Source: Steroidobacteraceae bacterium (GTDB lineage Bacteria > Pseudomonadota > Gammaproteobacteria > Steroidobacterales > Steroidobacteraceae). Taken from it: a stretch of 15,804 nucleotides of DNA. Below the pieces are notes generated by a model that was given only the letters and a program-made list of their open reading frames with translations, was not told the DNA's origin and did no database searches. Shown here piece by piece: positions 1 to 8,937 of the stretch; the first letter of the stretch is position 1; each line of letters begins with the position of its first letter. A program made the translations under genes and the position numbers. The stretch spans positions 1 to 15,804 of the forward strand of contig JAICKZ010000031.1 in the NCBI GenBank assembly GCA_025927665.1, in the 5' to 3' direction.

Positions 1-1149
1 ATCGCATTGTTGGATGAAGTGAATGAAGTGATCGCATCTCCCGGTGTTTCATTGCGCGAACCCATTCTAGTTGAGGCAACCAAGCGTGGCTTGCCTATCA
101 TTGGCGATATTGAATTGTTTGCTCGCAGTGCACATACACCTGTGGTTGCAATCACCGGCACCAATGGTAAAAGTACTGTTACCACATTGGTGGCGTTGAT
201 GGCGCAGGCGTGTGGTTTACGCGCCTTCGCTGGTGGCAATCTTGGTCGCCCGGCGCTCGATCTCTTACAGGAAACTCCAGCCGATCTATTTGTATTGGAG
301 CTATCGAGCTTTCAGCTGGATACCACTGATTCACTTAAGACACGTGCCGCAACTGTTTTGAATGTCACCTCCGATCACTTGGATCGATACGACTCAATGG
401 CAGCGTATGCACAAGCCAAGTCGCGTATTTTTAATCATTGCGATTGCGCTGTTATCAATCGTGATGATGCATGGGTGAGTGACATGGAAAGTAAAGCACA
501 ACGAACCCTCAGCTTCAGTTTGAAAAACAATGATGCGGATTACAGCACCATGCAAACTGCGAATGAGATTGTCTTGGTTGCACATGGACGACCATTGGTA
601 AACATGTCGCAACTTAAATTAACCGGTTTGCACAATGCGGCCAATGCACTGGCGGCGCTTGCGTTATGCGAAGCGTTGCAATTGGATATGAAACTTTGCC
701 TGCAAGCCTTGAAAGAATTTTCAGGTCTACCACATCGCGCACAATGGGTCGCCGAGATCAACGGCGTACGTTATATAGAAGATTCCAAGGGCACGAATGT
801 GGGTGCAACGCTTGCCGCTGTGCAAGGCATGTCGGGACCGCTCATTGTCATTGCCGGCGGCCAGGGAAAAGGACAGGACTTTGCACCGTTAGCTCACGCT
901 TTTCGCGGTAAGGTGCGGCATACGATTTTGTTGGGACAAGACGCGACACAACTTAACGAGGTGCTTAAAGAAGTCTGCAGCACTGCATTTGTCAGCAGCA
1001 TGGAAGAAGCCGTGGTCACTGCGGCGAACATTGCTAAAGAAGGCGACACCGTACTGTTGTCACCTGCATGCGCCAGTCTCGATATGTTCCGCGACTATGC
1101 ACATCGTGGTGATGTATTTGCCGATGCCGTGAAAGGATTAAGTGCATGA
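1..1149 (+). CDS. murD: UDP-N-acetylmuramoylalanine--D-glutamate ligase, 5' end missing
   Basis: Cytoplasmic Mur ligase that adds D-Glu to UDP-MurNAc-L-Ala with ATP, the second amino acid step of peptidoglycan precursor synthesis. The reading frame is already open at base 1 and ends in TGA at 1147-1149, leaving 382 visible codons. The P-loop GTNGKST lies at visible residues 53-59, against about residue 115 for its lysine in E. coli MurD (438 aa), so roughly 60 codons lie upstream of the window. Other family marks are SSFQLDT, LNVTSDHLDRY, the lysine in QAKSRIF that aligns with the carbamylated Lys198, the domain-3 entry DSKGTNVG, and the C-terminal LLSPACASLDMF...RGDVF. The TTG at base 7 is not the real start. 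The stop overlaps the ftsW start as ATGA, indicating translational coupling. Identification is secure; only the N-terminus is unseen. Confidence 0.97.
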   Translation: MALLDEVNEVIASPGVSLREPILVEATKRGLPIIGDIELFARSAHTPVVAITGTNGKSTVTTLVALMAQACGLRAFAGGNLGRPALDLLQETPADLFVLELSSFQLDTTDSLKTRAATVLNVTSDHLDRYDSMAAYAQAKSRIFNHCDCAVINRDDAWVSDMESKAQRTLSFSLKNNDADYSTMQTANEIVLVAHGRPLVNMSQLKLTGLHNAANALAALALCEALQLDMKLCLQALKEFSGLPHRAQWVAEINGVRYIEDSKGTNVGATLAAVQGMSGPLIVIAGGQGKGQDFAPLAHAFRGKVRHTILLGQDATQLNEVLKEVCSTAFVSSMEEAVVTAANIAKEGDTVLLSPACASLDMFRDYAHRGDVFADAVKGLSA

Positions 1150-2342
1150 GTGCCGTGATGCCCAATGCCACGTCGGTTTCCTATCCACGCAGTGGCACAC
1201 GTTCACGTGCATTGCAAACGGATGCGATACTCATTATGGCCGTCGCAGCTATCTTGCTCATAAGCGCAGTGATGGTCACGTCAGCTTCCATTTCGATTGC
1301 CAGCAAAGAAACCGGTGATGCATTTTATTATTTAAAACGGCAATTGATCTTCATGGCAATTGGTGTCATTGCATGCATGATCACTACGCGCATTTCCACC
1401 CGGATTTGGGAACGTTTGCATGTGCCGTTATTGCTAGTGGCTTTTGCAATGTTGATTGTCGTGTTGATCCCTGGCATCGGTGCGCAGGTGAACGGTAGTC
1501 GTCGCTGGGTGCGACTGGGCTTTATGAACTTTCAAGTATCAGAGTTGGCACGTGTATTCATCCTCGCCTATATCGCAGGCTACATTGTGCATCGTCAAAA
1601 AGAATTGAAAGAACAATTCAAAGCCACTGTGGTGCCCTTAATCGTATTGGGTGTGGCTTCCATATTGCTGTTGCTGGAACCAGACTTTGGCGCGACCGCA
1701 GTATTGCTTGCTACCAGTGTGGGATTGTTATTTCTCGGCGGCATGCGTTTAAGATTTTTCTTTATCTTGGTTGCAGCGGCTGGTGCATTGATGGGTTTGA
1801 TTGCGATTGCTGCACCTTATCGAGTGAAGCGCTTAGTTGGATGCATTGATCCATGGGCCGATCCGTTTGGCAGTTGTTATCAGCTGGTGCAATCTGAAAT
1901 TGCGATCGGTCGTGGTGAATGGTTTGGGGTTGGCTTAGGAAGTAGTGTACAAAAATTATTTTACCTTCCAGAAGCACATACTGATTTTGTGTTCGCAGTG
2001 ATCGCAGAAGAATTTGGTTTCATCGGCGTGCTGTGTCTGTTGAGTTTGTATGCTGTGGTGGTGTGGCGCGTATTACGCATTGCACGCATGGCGGCCGAAG
2101 CCAGCATGCCTTTCCAAGCATTCATCGCTGCATCGTTTGGTATGTGGATGGGTTTGCAAACCTTCGTCAACATTGGTGTCAACATGGGAATTTTGCCGAC
2201 CAAAGGATTAACTCTTCCAATGTTGTCCAATGGTGGATCAAGTTTATTAGTTGCACTGGCGTGGCTGGGTGTGGTGTTACGTATGCATCATGAAGCCAGT
2301 GTTTCTGGTCACGCAGCTTTACCCAGAAAGGTGAAGCAATGA
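1146..2342 (+). CDS. ftsW: Septal peptidoglycan glycosyltransferase FtsW (SEDS family)
   Basis: Integral inner-membrane SEDS protein that polymerises lipid II into septal glycan strands with its partner FtsI (PBP3). The product is 398 aa (E. coli 414) and strongly hydrophobic after about 25 cytoplasmic residues, with spacing that fits about ten membrane helices. Family motifs in order: NGSRRWVRLG (116-125), QVSELAR (130-136), EPDFGATA (178-185), GRGEWFGVGLG (255-265), LPEAHTDFVFA (274-284) and GILPTKGLTLPMLSNGGSS near 348-366. Asp280 in HTDFVF corresponds to the aspartate known to be essential in RodA and FtsW. The ATG at 1146 overlaps the murD stop by four bases and is preceded by AAAGGA about seven bases upstream. 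The gene ends in an overlap with murG. Its position between murD and murG is the standard dcw order. Confidence 0.97.
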   Translation: MSAVMPNATSVSYPRSGTRSRALQTDAILIMAVAAILLISAVMVTSASISIASKETGDAFYYLKRQLIFMAIGVIACMITTRISTRIWERLHVPLLLVAFAMLIVVLIPGIGAQVNGSRRWVRLGFMNFQVSELARVFILAYIAGYIVHRQKELKEQFKATVVPLIVLGVASILLLLEPDFGATAVLLATSVGLLFLGGMRLRFFFILVAAAGALMGLIAIAAPYRVKRLVGCIDPWADPFGSCYQLVQSEIAIGRGEWFGVGLGSSVQKLFYLPEAHTDFVFAVIAEEFGFIGVLCLLSLYAVVVWRVLRIARMAAEASMPFQAFIAASFGMWMGLQTFVNIGVNMGILPTKGLTLPMLSNGGSSLLVALAWLGVVLRMHHEASVSGHAALPRKVKQ

Positions 2343-3469
2343 TGTCAACACCAGTTGCACTTATTATGGCGGGCGGTACGGGTGGACATGTATTTCCGGC
2401 ACTCGCTGTTGCGCGCGTACTACGTGAGCGCGGCATGTTGCCAGTGTGGTTAGGCACAGAACGCGGCATGGAAAGCAAGTTGGTACCTCAGCATCACATT
2501 GAACTGGAGTTAATTGCGGTAAGTGGTGTACGTGGCAAGGGCATCAATACTTTATTACGTGCGCCGTTTGTTTTGACGCGCGCAGTATGGCAAGCGATAT
2601 GCGTTATCAATAAACGCAAACCAGCGGTGGTATTTGGTGCGGGCGGATTTGTCAGTGGGCCTGGTGGTATTGCTGCATGGCTAACACGTACGCCACTAGT
2701 GATTCACGAACAAAATGCCGTTGCGGGCATGACCAATCGCGTGTTGGCATACATTGCAACGCGAGTATTCAGTGCATTTCCTGCCATCAATAAACAAAAT
2801 ACGCTTAAGCAGGCAGAGTGTGTAGGTAATCCAGTGCGACGTGAGTTGGCAAGCATGCCAACACCATCGCAACGTTTTGTCAGCCGTACTGATGCAATGC
2901 GCGTGTTAATCATTGGCGGTAGTCAAGGCGCACAGCATCTTAATAGAGTGGTTCCGAGTGCTTTGGCGTTACTTCGACCAACCGAACGTCCTCAAGTCAT
3001 TCATCAAGCTGGTGATCGCCATCTTGCAAATACGCAAGCGCAATATCGCGAGTTACATGTCGATGGAGAGGTACGTGACTTTATCAACGATATGCCAGCG
3101 ATGTATGCATGGGCAGACTTAGTAATCTGTCGCGCCGGTGCACTGACTGTCAGTGAGTTGGCCGCGGTGGGATTAGGTGCATTGCTGGTGCCATTTCCTG
3201 CGGCAGTGGACGATCATCAAACCTGTAACGCACAGTTTCTGGTGAATGCCGGCGCGGCACTCTTGATTCAAGAAAAAGAATTAACGCCACAACGTCTGGC
3301 CGATGCCTTGCATAATTTGTTGTCGCAAGGTCGTGAACATTTATTACAGATGGCCGAACGTGCGCGTGCGTTGGCTATTGTTGATGCTGATGTGCGCATC
3401 GCAGATGTTTGCATGCAGCTTGCGGGCTTGCCAATCAATCACAAGCTCGATGCGGAGGCAAGGTCATGA
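2339..3469 (+). CDS. murG: UDP-GlcNAc:undecaprenyl-PP-MurNAc-pentapeptide GlcNAc transferase
   Basis: Membrane-associated GT-B glycosyltransferase (GT28) that converts lipid I to lipid II on the inner face of the inner membrane. The product is 376 aa (E. coli 355). The N-terminal acceptor domain carries AGGTGGH (11-17), with His17 in the conserved position, then GAGGFVSGP and HEQNAVAGMTNR. The C-terminal UDP-GlcNAc-binding domain carries IIGGSQGAQHLN, CRAGALTVSELAAVG and VPFPAAVDDHQTCNA. The start is ATGATG at 2339-2344, so either methionine could be used; both overlap or abut the ftsW TGA at 2340-2342. A purine-rich AGAAAGGTGA precedes it. The extra length over E. coli is mostly at the C-terminus. 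It overlaps murC by four bases. Confidence 0.97.
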   Translation: MMSTPVALIMAGGTGGHVFPALAVARVLRERGMLPVWLGTERGMESKLVPQHHIELELIAVSGVRGKGINTLLRAPFVLTRAVWQAICVINKRKPAVVFGAGGFVSGPGGIAAWLTRTPLVIHEQNAVAGMTNRVLAYIATRVFSAFPAINKQNTLKQAECVGNPVRRELASMPTPSQRFVSRTDAMRVLIIGGSQGAQHLNRVVPSALALLRPTERPQVIHQAGDRHLANTQAQYRELHVDGEVRDFINDMPAMYAWADLVICRAGALTVSELAAVGLGALLVPFPAAVDDHQTCNAQFLVNAGAALLIQEKELTPQRLADALHNLLSQGREHLLQMAERARALAIVDADVRIADVCMQLAGLPINHKLDAEARS

Positions 3470-4920
3470 ATATGAATGACGCCAACAACCGCATGCGCCG
3501 CATTCATACCATTCACTTTGTAGGTATTGGCGGCGCTGGAATGGGCGGCATCGCCGAAGTATTGATTAATTTAGGTTATGCAGTGCAAGGATCAGATATC
3601 AAACCCAACAGCGTCACTGCGCGTTTAGTTGCACAAGGCGCAAGGGTGATGATGGGACATGCTGCAAAGAATGTGCAAGGTGCCGATGTGGTAGTGGTCT
3701 CAACAGCGGTGAACGCAGACAACCCCGAAGTGTTGCAAGCGCATGCGCAACGCGTGCCCGTTGTGCCGCGTGCCGAGATGCTGGGTGAGTTAATGCGCTT
3801 TCGTTATTCCATTGCGGTTGCAGGTACACATGGCAAGACCACCACGACCAGCATGGTGGCCAGCGTGTTGGCAGAAGGCAAACTCGATCCCACCTTTGTA
3901 ATCGGTGGTCGTCTGAAGAGTGCTGATACTCATGCGCGGCTTGGTGCTGGAAAATATTTGGTCGCGGAAGCCGATGAAAGTGACGCATCGTTTCTGCATC
4001 TACAAGCCATGATTGCCATTGTGACCAATGTCGATGCTGATCATCTGAGCACACACGGCGGTGATTTCGAGCTCTACAAGCAGAGTTTCATCGATTTTCT
4101 ACACAACTTGCCATTTTATGGATTGGCAGTCATGTGTATGGACGACGATGAAACAGCTGAATTAATTATTCATGTTAAACGTCCCATCGTTACGTATGGC
4201 ATTACCAGCGATGCGGACATACGCGCGGTAAATGTGCAGCGACATGGTATGCAATCCACTTTCGATGTGTTGCGAGCGAACAAAGCGCCACTGTCCATTC
4301 GTCTTAATATTCCCGGCAAACACAATGTATTGAATTCATTGGCTGCCATTGCGGTTGCGACAGAACTGAATGTCAATGATGTAGCGATTCAACAAGCGCT
4401 TGAACACTTCCAAGGTGTGGATCGCCGTTTACAAAATTATGGTGATGTACAAACCAGTAAAGGTCGTATCACGATGATTGATGACTATGGACATCACCCC
4501 ACTGAAATTGCCGCAACACTTGATGCGGTTCGGCAAGGCTGGTCCGACCGTCGTATCGTCTTAGTATTTCAACCACACCGTTATACACGCACCCGTGACT
4601 TGCTTGATGAATTCGCTTCAGTACTTGCTGATGTAGATACGTTGATTGTCACTGATGTGTATCCCGCAGGTGAATCACCCATCAAAGGTGCTGATGCCAA
4701 AGCGCTATGTCGTGCGATTCGTTCGCATGGGCGTGTAGAACCTGTATTGGTGCACAAGATAACTGATGTACATGCAGCGTTGTTACCCATCATTCAAAAT
4801 GATGATGTGATTGTTGTTATGGGTGCAGGCAACATTGGTGGGCTCGCAGCCGAGCTTGCACTGCTCTTGTCCGCTTCTGCAGATTCGTTGCTGCAGATTA
4901 ACACCGCAGGTGCGGCATGA
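3466..4920 (+). CDS. murC: UDP-N-acetylmuramate--L-alanine ligase
   Basis: Cytoplasmic ATP-dependent Mur ligase that adds L-Ala to UDP-MurNAc, the first amino acid of the stem peptide. The product is 484 aa (E. coli 491). The Rossmann-like N-terminal motif HFVGIGGAGMGGIAEVL starts at residue 17. The P-loop GTHGKTTTT is at 120-128, EADESDASF at 168-176, TNVDADHLSTHGGD at 187-200, the domain-3 motif DDYGHHPTE at 339-347, FQPHRYTRTRDL at 368-379 and VMGAGNIGGLA near 451-461. The frame is open upstream to 3409, but ATG 3466 is preferred. It overlaps the murG TGA as ATGA, has GGAG about nine bases upstream (in gcggaggcaagg), and gives the family length. A second ATG lies two codons on (3472). The stop overlaps the murB start. 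Confidence 0.97.
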   Translation: MNMNDANNRMRRIHTIHFVGIGGAGMGGIAEVLINLGYAVQGSDIKPNSVTARLVAQGARVMMGHAAKNVQGADVVVVSTAVNADNPEVLQAHAQRVPVVPRAEMLGELMRFRYSIAVAGTHGKTTTTSMVASVLAEGKLDPTFVIGGRLKSADTHARLGAGKYLVAEADESDASFLHLQAMIAIVTNVDADHLSTHGGDFELYKQSFIDFLHNLPFYGLAVMCMDDDETAELIIHVKRPIVTYGITSDADIRAVNVQRHGMQSTFDVLRANKAPLSIRLNIPGKHNVLNSLAAIAVATELNVNDVAIQQALEHFQGVDRRLQNYGDVQTSKGRITMIDDYGHHPTEIAATLDAVRQGWSDRRIVLVFQPHRYTRTRDLLDEFASVLADVDTLIVTDVYPAGESPIKGADAKALCRAIRSHGRVEPVLVHKITDVHAALLPIIQNDDVIVVMGAGNIGGLAAELALLLSASADSLLQINTAGAA

Positions 4921-5870
4921 TTAAGTCCCTTGCTCATGTGGATACATCAGCTTCGTCAATACTGCCAGCGGGACTACGTGGTCGCGTATTATTTAATGAG
5001 CCATTAGCAAAACATACCACTTGGCGTGTAGGTGGCCCCGCTGATGTGTTCTTCATTCCGGCTGATAAGCAAGATCTTTCCTGGTTCTTGCGTTCCATCG
5101 ATGGCGTGATGCCGGTTATGTGGTTGGGTTTGGGCAGTAATTTATTAATCCGCGATGGCGGTGTCCGCGCTGCCGTGATTGAAACTTATGGTGCGTTAAA
5201 TGATTTGCAACGCTTGAGTGAAACAGAAGTGTGGTGCGATGCAGGCGTGCCTTGTGCAAAATTGGCGAAGCAATGCGCCAAATGGAATCTAGGTCCCGCA
5301 GAATTCTTTGCAGGTATACCTGGCACAGTGGGCGGCGCACTTGCCATGAACGCAGGTGCGTTTGGTGGTGAAACTTGGTCGCATGTGGTTGAAGTTGAAA
5401 CCATCAATCGTCGTGGTGAAGTGCGTCGTCGTACTGCCAGCGATTATCAAATTGCTTATCGTCATGTCGCCGGACCTCATCATGAATGGTTCTTGGGCGC
5501 CCAACTTACTTTTGCAACACGCGGCGAGTCATTGGAATCTGGCGAAGCTGAAATTCGTGCATTGCTTAAGCGCCGCAAAGAAACTCAGCCCATTGGTGAG
5601 TCTTCATGCGGATCGGTGTTTACCAATCCACCGGGACATCATGCAGCGAAATTGATTGAGAGTGCCGGTTTGAAAGGCGATCGGATTGGCGGTGCAGTTG
5701 TGTCTATCAAGCACGCCAACTTCATCATCAACGAAGGCACCGCTACAGCAACCGATATCGAAGCATTGATTGAACATGTCAAAGCAACAGTGCTGGAGAA
5801 ATTTAATATCGTTCTTAAGCCCGAAGTGCGCATTGTAGGTGAGCGCGATGGCAATGAGGAAGCATCATGA
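4917..5870 (+). CDS. murB: UDP-N-acetylenolpyruvoylglucosamine reductase, type II
   Basis: Cytoplasmic FAD enzyme that reduces UDP-GlcNAc-enolpyruvate with NADPH to UDP-MurNAc, feeding the Mur ligases encoded beside it. The product is 317 aa. FAD-binding marks are HTTWRVGGPADV (33-44), GLGSNLLIRDGG (71-82) and GIPGTVGGALAMNAGAFGGE (133-152). Active-site candidates are Arg182 in AYRHV, Ser233 in CGSVFTNP (the proton donor to the enol) and Glu303 in KPEVRIVGE. The lack of the long C-terminal insert, and AAKLIESAGLKG...VSIKHANFIIN near 243-272, place it in the shorter type II group, not the E. coli type I group (342 aa). The ATG overlaps the murC TGA and has only a weak ribosome binding site (CAGGTG), so it probably depends on coupling. 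Enteric bacteria carry murB outside this cluster. Confidence 0.96.
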   Translation: MIKSLAHVDTSASSILPAGLRGRVLFNEPLAKHTTWRVGGPADVFFIPADKQDLSWFLRSIDGVMPVMWLGLGSNLLIRDGGVRAAVIETYGALNDLQRLSETEVWCDAGVPCAKLAKQCAKWNLGPAEFFAGIPGTVGGALAMNAGAFGGETWSHVVEVETINRRGEVRRRTASDYQIAYRHVAGPHHEWFLGAQLTFATRGESLESGEAEIRALLKRRKETQPIGESSCGSVFTNPPGHHAAKLIESAGLKGDRIGGAVVSIKHANFIINEGTATATDIEALIEHVKATVLEKFNIVLKPEVRIVGERDGNEEAS

Positions 5871-6853
5871 AATTGCGCGTGACTGACATGACACAATTTG
5901 GTCGCGTTGCGGTATTGATGGGTGGCACTTCTTCGGAACGTGAAATATCTCTGTTGTCCGGTAACGCGGTGTTGGATGCACTTATTAAACGCGGTGTTCA
6001 TGCTTTTGCGGTAGATGGCATCGAAGCATTGAAGACTTTGTTGATTAGCCATTCTGCTGATAAAAAAATCGATCGCGTCTTCAATATCCTACATGGCCAA
6101 AAAGGTGGCGGTGAGGATGGCGTATTGCAAGGCTTGCTTGAAGCATTTGGTATTCCCTATACAGGCTCTGGTGTACTGGGCTCGGCATTGACAATGGATA
6201 AAATTCGCACTAAGCAAGTGTGGCTTGCAATGGGATTGCCCACGCCGCGTTATATAAAATTACATCGTGGTGCTACTTCCGATGAAGTGAATGCCGCAGC
6301 CAATCAATTGGGATTGCCGGTCATCATTAAACCTGCATCCGAAGGTTCCAGTGTTGGCATTAGCCGCGTGTTCAAAACATCGGAGTTGCATCAAGCAGTC
6401 GAGTTGGCATCAAGCTATCCCGGCGACATGCTCATGGAGCAACTGATCGTTGGTAGTGAGTTCAGTGTTCCCGTAATAGGTGACGAAGTATTACCCAGCA
6501 TTCGCATTGTTCCTAAAGGTGAATACTACGATTACAACGCAAAATATATTGCCGATGATACGCAGTACATTTGTCCGGGGCTTGAAGGCGAAGCAGAAAT
6601 GCAATTGCGTTCGCTCGTGTTACAAGCATTCAAAGCGGTAGGTTGCAGCGGTTGGTCACGTATCGATGTCATGCGTGATCAACAAGGTAATAATTATCTA
6701 CTCGAAGTGAACACGGCACCCGGCATGACCAGTCATTCGTTGGTACCTAAAGCTGCGGCACAGGTGGGTATTAGTTTCGAAGAACTGGTACTGCATATTC
6801 TCGAAAGCAGTATGAACAACACTGCGAGTAACGGAGACGCGCATGGCCGGTAA
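5867..6853 (+). CDS. ddl: D-alanine--D-alanine ligase (DdlB-type)
   Basis: Cytoplasmic ATP-grasp enzyme joining two D-Ala; the dipeptide is then added to the UDP-MurNAc tripeptide by MurF. The product is 328 aa (E. coli DdlB 306). Motifs: GGTSSEREISL (19-29) with the substrate-binding Glu24, HGQKGGGEDG (76-85), IKPASEGSSVGISR (154-167), YYDYNAKYIADDTQY (220-234), GWSRIDVM (262-269) and LLEVNTAPGMTSHSLVP (278-294). The metal-site Glu280 and Asn282 are present. The Lys-Tyr pair at 226-227 matches D-Ala-D-Ala ligases, not the Phe form of D-Ala-D-lactate ligases. The start at 5867 overlaps the murB stop as ATGA and has GAGGA about seven bases upstream. A downstream ATG at 5888 would match the E. 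coli N-terminus better but lacks a good binding site. The gene overlaps ftsQ by 11 bases. Confidence 0.96.
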   Translation: MKLRVTDMTQFGRVAVLMGGTSSEREISLLSGNAVLDALIKRGVHAFAVDGIEALKTLLISHSADKKIDRVFNILHGQKGGGEDGVLQGLLEAFGIPYTGSGVLGSALTMDKIRTKQVWLAMGLPTPRYIKLHRGATSDEVNAAANQLGLPVIIKPASEGSSVGISRVFKTSELHQAVELASSYPGDMLMEQLIVGSEFSVPVIGDEVLPSIRIVPKGEYYDYNAKYIADDTQYICPGLEGEAEMQLRSLVLQAFKAVGCSGWSRIDVMRDQQGNNYLLEVNTAPGMTSHSLVPKAAAQVGISFEELVLHILESSMNNTASNGDAHGR

Positions 6854-7697
6854 TGCAGTATTGATTGACGATGACATTAAAAGCCGAACACGTCGCGGAT
6901 CAAAATCGAGCGAAGATGAAAGCAGGTTTACATGGCTGAAAGCGCATCGTAAGCAATTGATGTGGACTGCATTGATTACAGGTGTGGTTGTTATTCTGTG
7001 GTTTGCCGTGCGCGGTGTGCTTGATCGCCCGATTCAACATGCGGAAATCAGTGGCAAGTTTGCTCAAGTTTCACGCATTCAGATTGAACAAGTATTGGAA
7101 CCTTTTGCACGCAAAGGATTTATATCGATTGACCTTGCCAAAGTAAAGCACGCATTAGAAGCACTTCGTTGGATTGATCACGTGCGTGTTGAGCGTGCCT
7201 GGCCTGATGGCGTGCGAGTATTTGTGACTGAGCAAGTGGCTGTAGCGCGTTGGGGTGAGCGTGGTTTGCTCAATACGCGCGGTGAATTGTTCTTGCCTGA
7301 TGCCCGCGATGTGCGTGCTGATCTTCCGCAACTCAATGGGCCTGAAGGCACACAAAGCGAAGTTGCAAAACTTTATCTTGAGACTTATCCACGGTTGCTT
7401 ACCGTTAGTTTGACACTCAGTCGTGTGACGTTGGATGAACGCGGCGCATGGAGCTTACAGTTGAGTAATGGCATTGAAGTGAGATTGGGTCGTGAAGATG
7501 TTGCCGCACGATTAGAACGCTTCATTCGTGCAGCCAGTCCAGTCGTGGCGACACGTACGGGTGATGTTGCCTATGTTGACATGCGTTACAGCAATGGATT
7601 TTCCATTGGTTGGGGAAAGCCCCTGAGTAATGCCAGTAGTAATGCCAACAATAACGATGCAACCGCTCCGAGAACAGGAGGGTCAGGTCATGTCTAA
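6843..7697 (+). CDS. ftsQ: Cell division protein FtsQ
   Basis: Bitopic inner-membrane divisome protein that, with FtsB and FtsL, links the cytoplasmic ring to septal wall synthesis. The product is 284 aa (E. coli 276). Residues 1-37 form a charged cytoplasmic tail, one membrane segment spans about 39-60, and a periplasmic POTRA domain covers about 64-133 (AEISGKF...ISIDLAKVKHALEALRWIDHV then VRVERAWPDGVRVFVTEQ). The FtsQ/DivIB beta domain follows with GLLNTRGELF and a C-terminal VAYVDMRYSNGFSIGW. The last 25 or so residues form an Asn/Ser/Gly-rich tail of low complexity. Start ATG 6843 has GGAG about six bases upstream and overlaps ddl by 11 bases. The end overlaps the ftsA start by eight bases, and the ftsA Shine-Dalgarno lies inside its last codons. 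Confidence 0.94.
   Translation: MAGNAVLIDDDIKSRTRRGSKSSEDESRFTWLKAHRKQLMWTALITGVVVILWFAVRGVLDRPIQHAEISGKFAQVSRIQIEQVLEPFARKGFISIDLAKVKHALEALRWIDHVRVERAWPDGVRVFVTEQVAVARWGERGLLNTRGELFLPDARDVRADLPQLNGPEGTQSEVAKLYLETYPRLLTVSLTLSRVTLDERGAWSLQLSNGIEVRLGREDVAARLERFIRAASPVVATRTGDVAYVDMRYSNGFSIGWGKPLSNASSNANNNDATAPRTGGSGHV
7676..7681 (+). promoter_or_regulatory. Strong ribosome binding site of ftsA
   Basis: A full AGGAGG lies eight bases before ATG 7690 and inside the 3' end of ftsQ. It decides the ftsA start over the in-frame upstream codon at 7630, which has no such site and would add 20 residues not seen in FtsA proteins. It is the strongest Shine-Dalgarno sequence I saw in the dcw part of the window. 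Confidence 0.8.
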
Positions 7698-8937
7698 GAA
7701 AAAAAGCGATCGTAATTTGATTGTAGGTCTCGACATCGGTACTTCGAAAGTGGTGGCGTTGGTCGGTGAAATAAAAAGCGATAACAGCATCGAGATCATC
7801 GGCTTTGGTTCACATCCATCACGTGGCCTGAAAAAAGGCGTGGTGGTTAACATCGAGTCCACCGTCGCTTCCATTCAACGAGCAGTAGAAGAAGCCGAGT
7901 TGATGGCAGGTTGCCAGATTAACTCGGTTTACACCGGCATTGCCGGCAGTCATGTGCGCAGCCTTAATTCACATGGCATCGTTGCGATACGCAATAAAGA
8001 AGTCACCGCTGAAGACGTCGAGCGCGTGATTGATGCCGCGCGTGCAGTGGCCATTCCGGCTGATCAAAAAATTCTGCATATTTTGCCGCAGGAGTTCGTC
8101 ATTGATAATCAGGAAGGCATTCGCGAACCGGTTGGTATGGCTGGTGTACGTCTTGAAGCCAAGGTGCATATTGTCACCGGTGCAGAAAGTGCGGCACAAA
8201 ATATCGTCAAGTGTGTGCAACGTTGTGGCTTATCGGTAGATGACATTGTCCTCGAACAGTTGGCGTCCAGTTATGCAGTGCTTGCCGATGATGAAAAAGA
8301 ATTAGGTGTGTGCCTGGTGGATATTGGCGGTGGTACCACGGATATTGCAGTGTTCTCTGGTGGCGCCATCCGTTATACCGCAGTGATTCCTATTGCAGGT
8401 GATCAAGTCACCAATGACATTGCCGTGAGCTTGCGTACTCCCACGCAACATGCTGAAGAAATAAAATTAAAGTACGCCTGTGCATTGTCGCAACTGGCGC
8501 ATGCCGATGAAACCATCGAAGTACCTAGTGTGGGTGATCGTCCACCAAGACGACTCGCGCGTCAAACATTGGCCGAAGTAGTGGAACCACGTTATGAAGA
8601 ATTATTTGCCATGGTACGGCAAGAATTGCAGCGCTCTGGTTATGAAGAGGTGGTTGCGGCGGGAGTGGTACTTACTGGAGGAAGTTCCAAGATGGAAGGG
8701 GCAGTGGAACTTGCCGAAGAAGTTTTTCATATGCCAGTGCGTCTAGGTTCGCCACAACATGTTACGGGTTTGGGTGATGTGGTGCGTAATCCGATTTACG
8801 CAACCGGTGTCGGTTTGTTGTTGTACGGCCGTGAGAACTATGTGCGGCATCAACGTCGCGCTTCACCCGTAATAACGCAAATCAATGTCAGAAACGTATG
8901 GGAAAGAATGAAGGGGTGGTTCAATGGCGACTATTGA
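7690..8937 (+). CDS. ftsA: Cell division protein FtsA (actin-like ring anchor)
   Basis: Actin-fold ATP-binding protein that tethers FtsZ filaments to the inner membrane and recruits later divisome proteins. The product is 415 aa (E. coli 420). Actin-family motifs: phosphate-1 GLDIGTSKVVALVGEI (13-28), phosphate-2 VDIGGGTTDIAVF (210-222) and the adenosine motif LTGGSSKMEG (328-337). The FtsA-specific 1C subdomain sits between (about 82-160, with GIAGSHVRSLNSHGIVAI). The C-terminus NVWERMKGWF (400-411) is an amphipathic helix fitting the membrane targeting sequence. The start at 7690 is set by the AGGAGG site upstream. The gene overlaps ftsQ by eight bases. Its last 14 bases overlap a possible small ORF, and ftsZ starts 288 bases beyond the stop. 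Confidence 0.97.
   Translation: MSKKKSDRNLIVGLDIGTSKVVALVGEIKSDNSIEIIGFGSHPSRGLKKGVVVNIESTVASIQRAVEEAELMAGCQINSVYTGIAGSHVRSLNSHGIVAIRNKEVTAEDVERVIDAARAVAIPADQKILHILPQEFVIDNQEGIREPVGMAGVRLEAKVHIVTGAESAAQNIVKCVQRCGLSVDDIVLEQLASSYAVLADDEKELGVCLVDIGGGTTDIAVFSGGAIRYTAVIPIAGDQVTNDIAVSLRTPTQHAEEIKLKYACALSQLAHADETIEVPSVGDRPPRRLARQTLAEVVEPRYEELFAMVRQELQRSGYEEVVAAGVVLTGGSSKMEGAVELAEEVFHMPVRLGSPQHVTGLGDVVRNPIYATGVGLLLYGRENYVRHQRRASPVITQINVRNVWERMKGWFNGDY

Noticed and set aside
3614..4054. Minus-strand open frame of 146 codons inside murC
   Set aside because: The composition (many His, Trp, Cys, Arg) is typical of a non-coding frame opposite a real gene.
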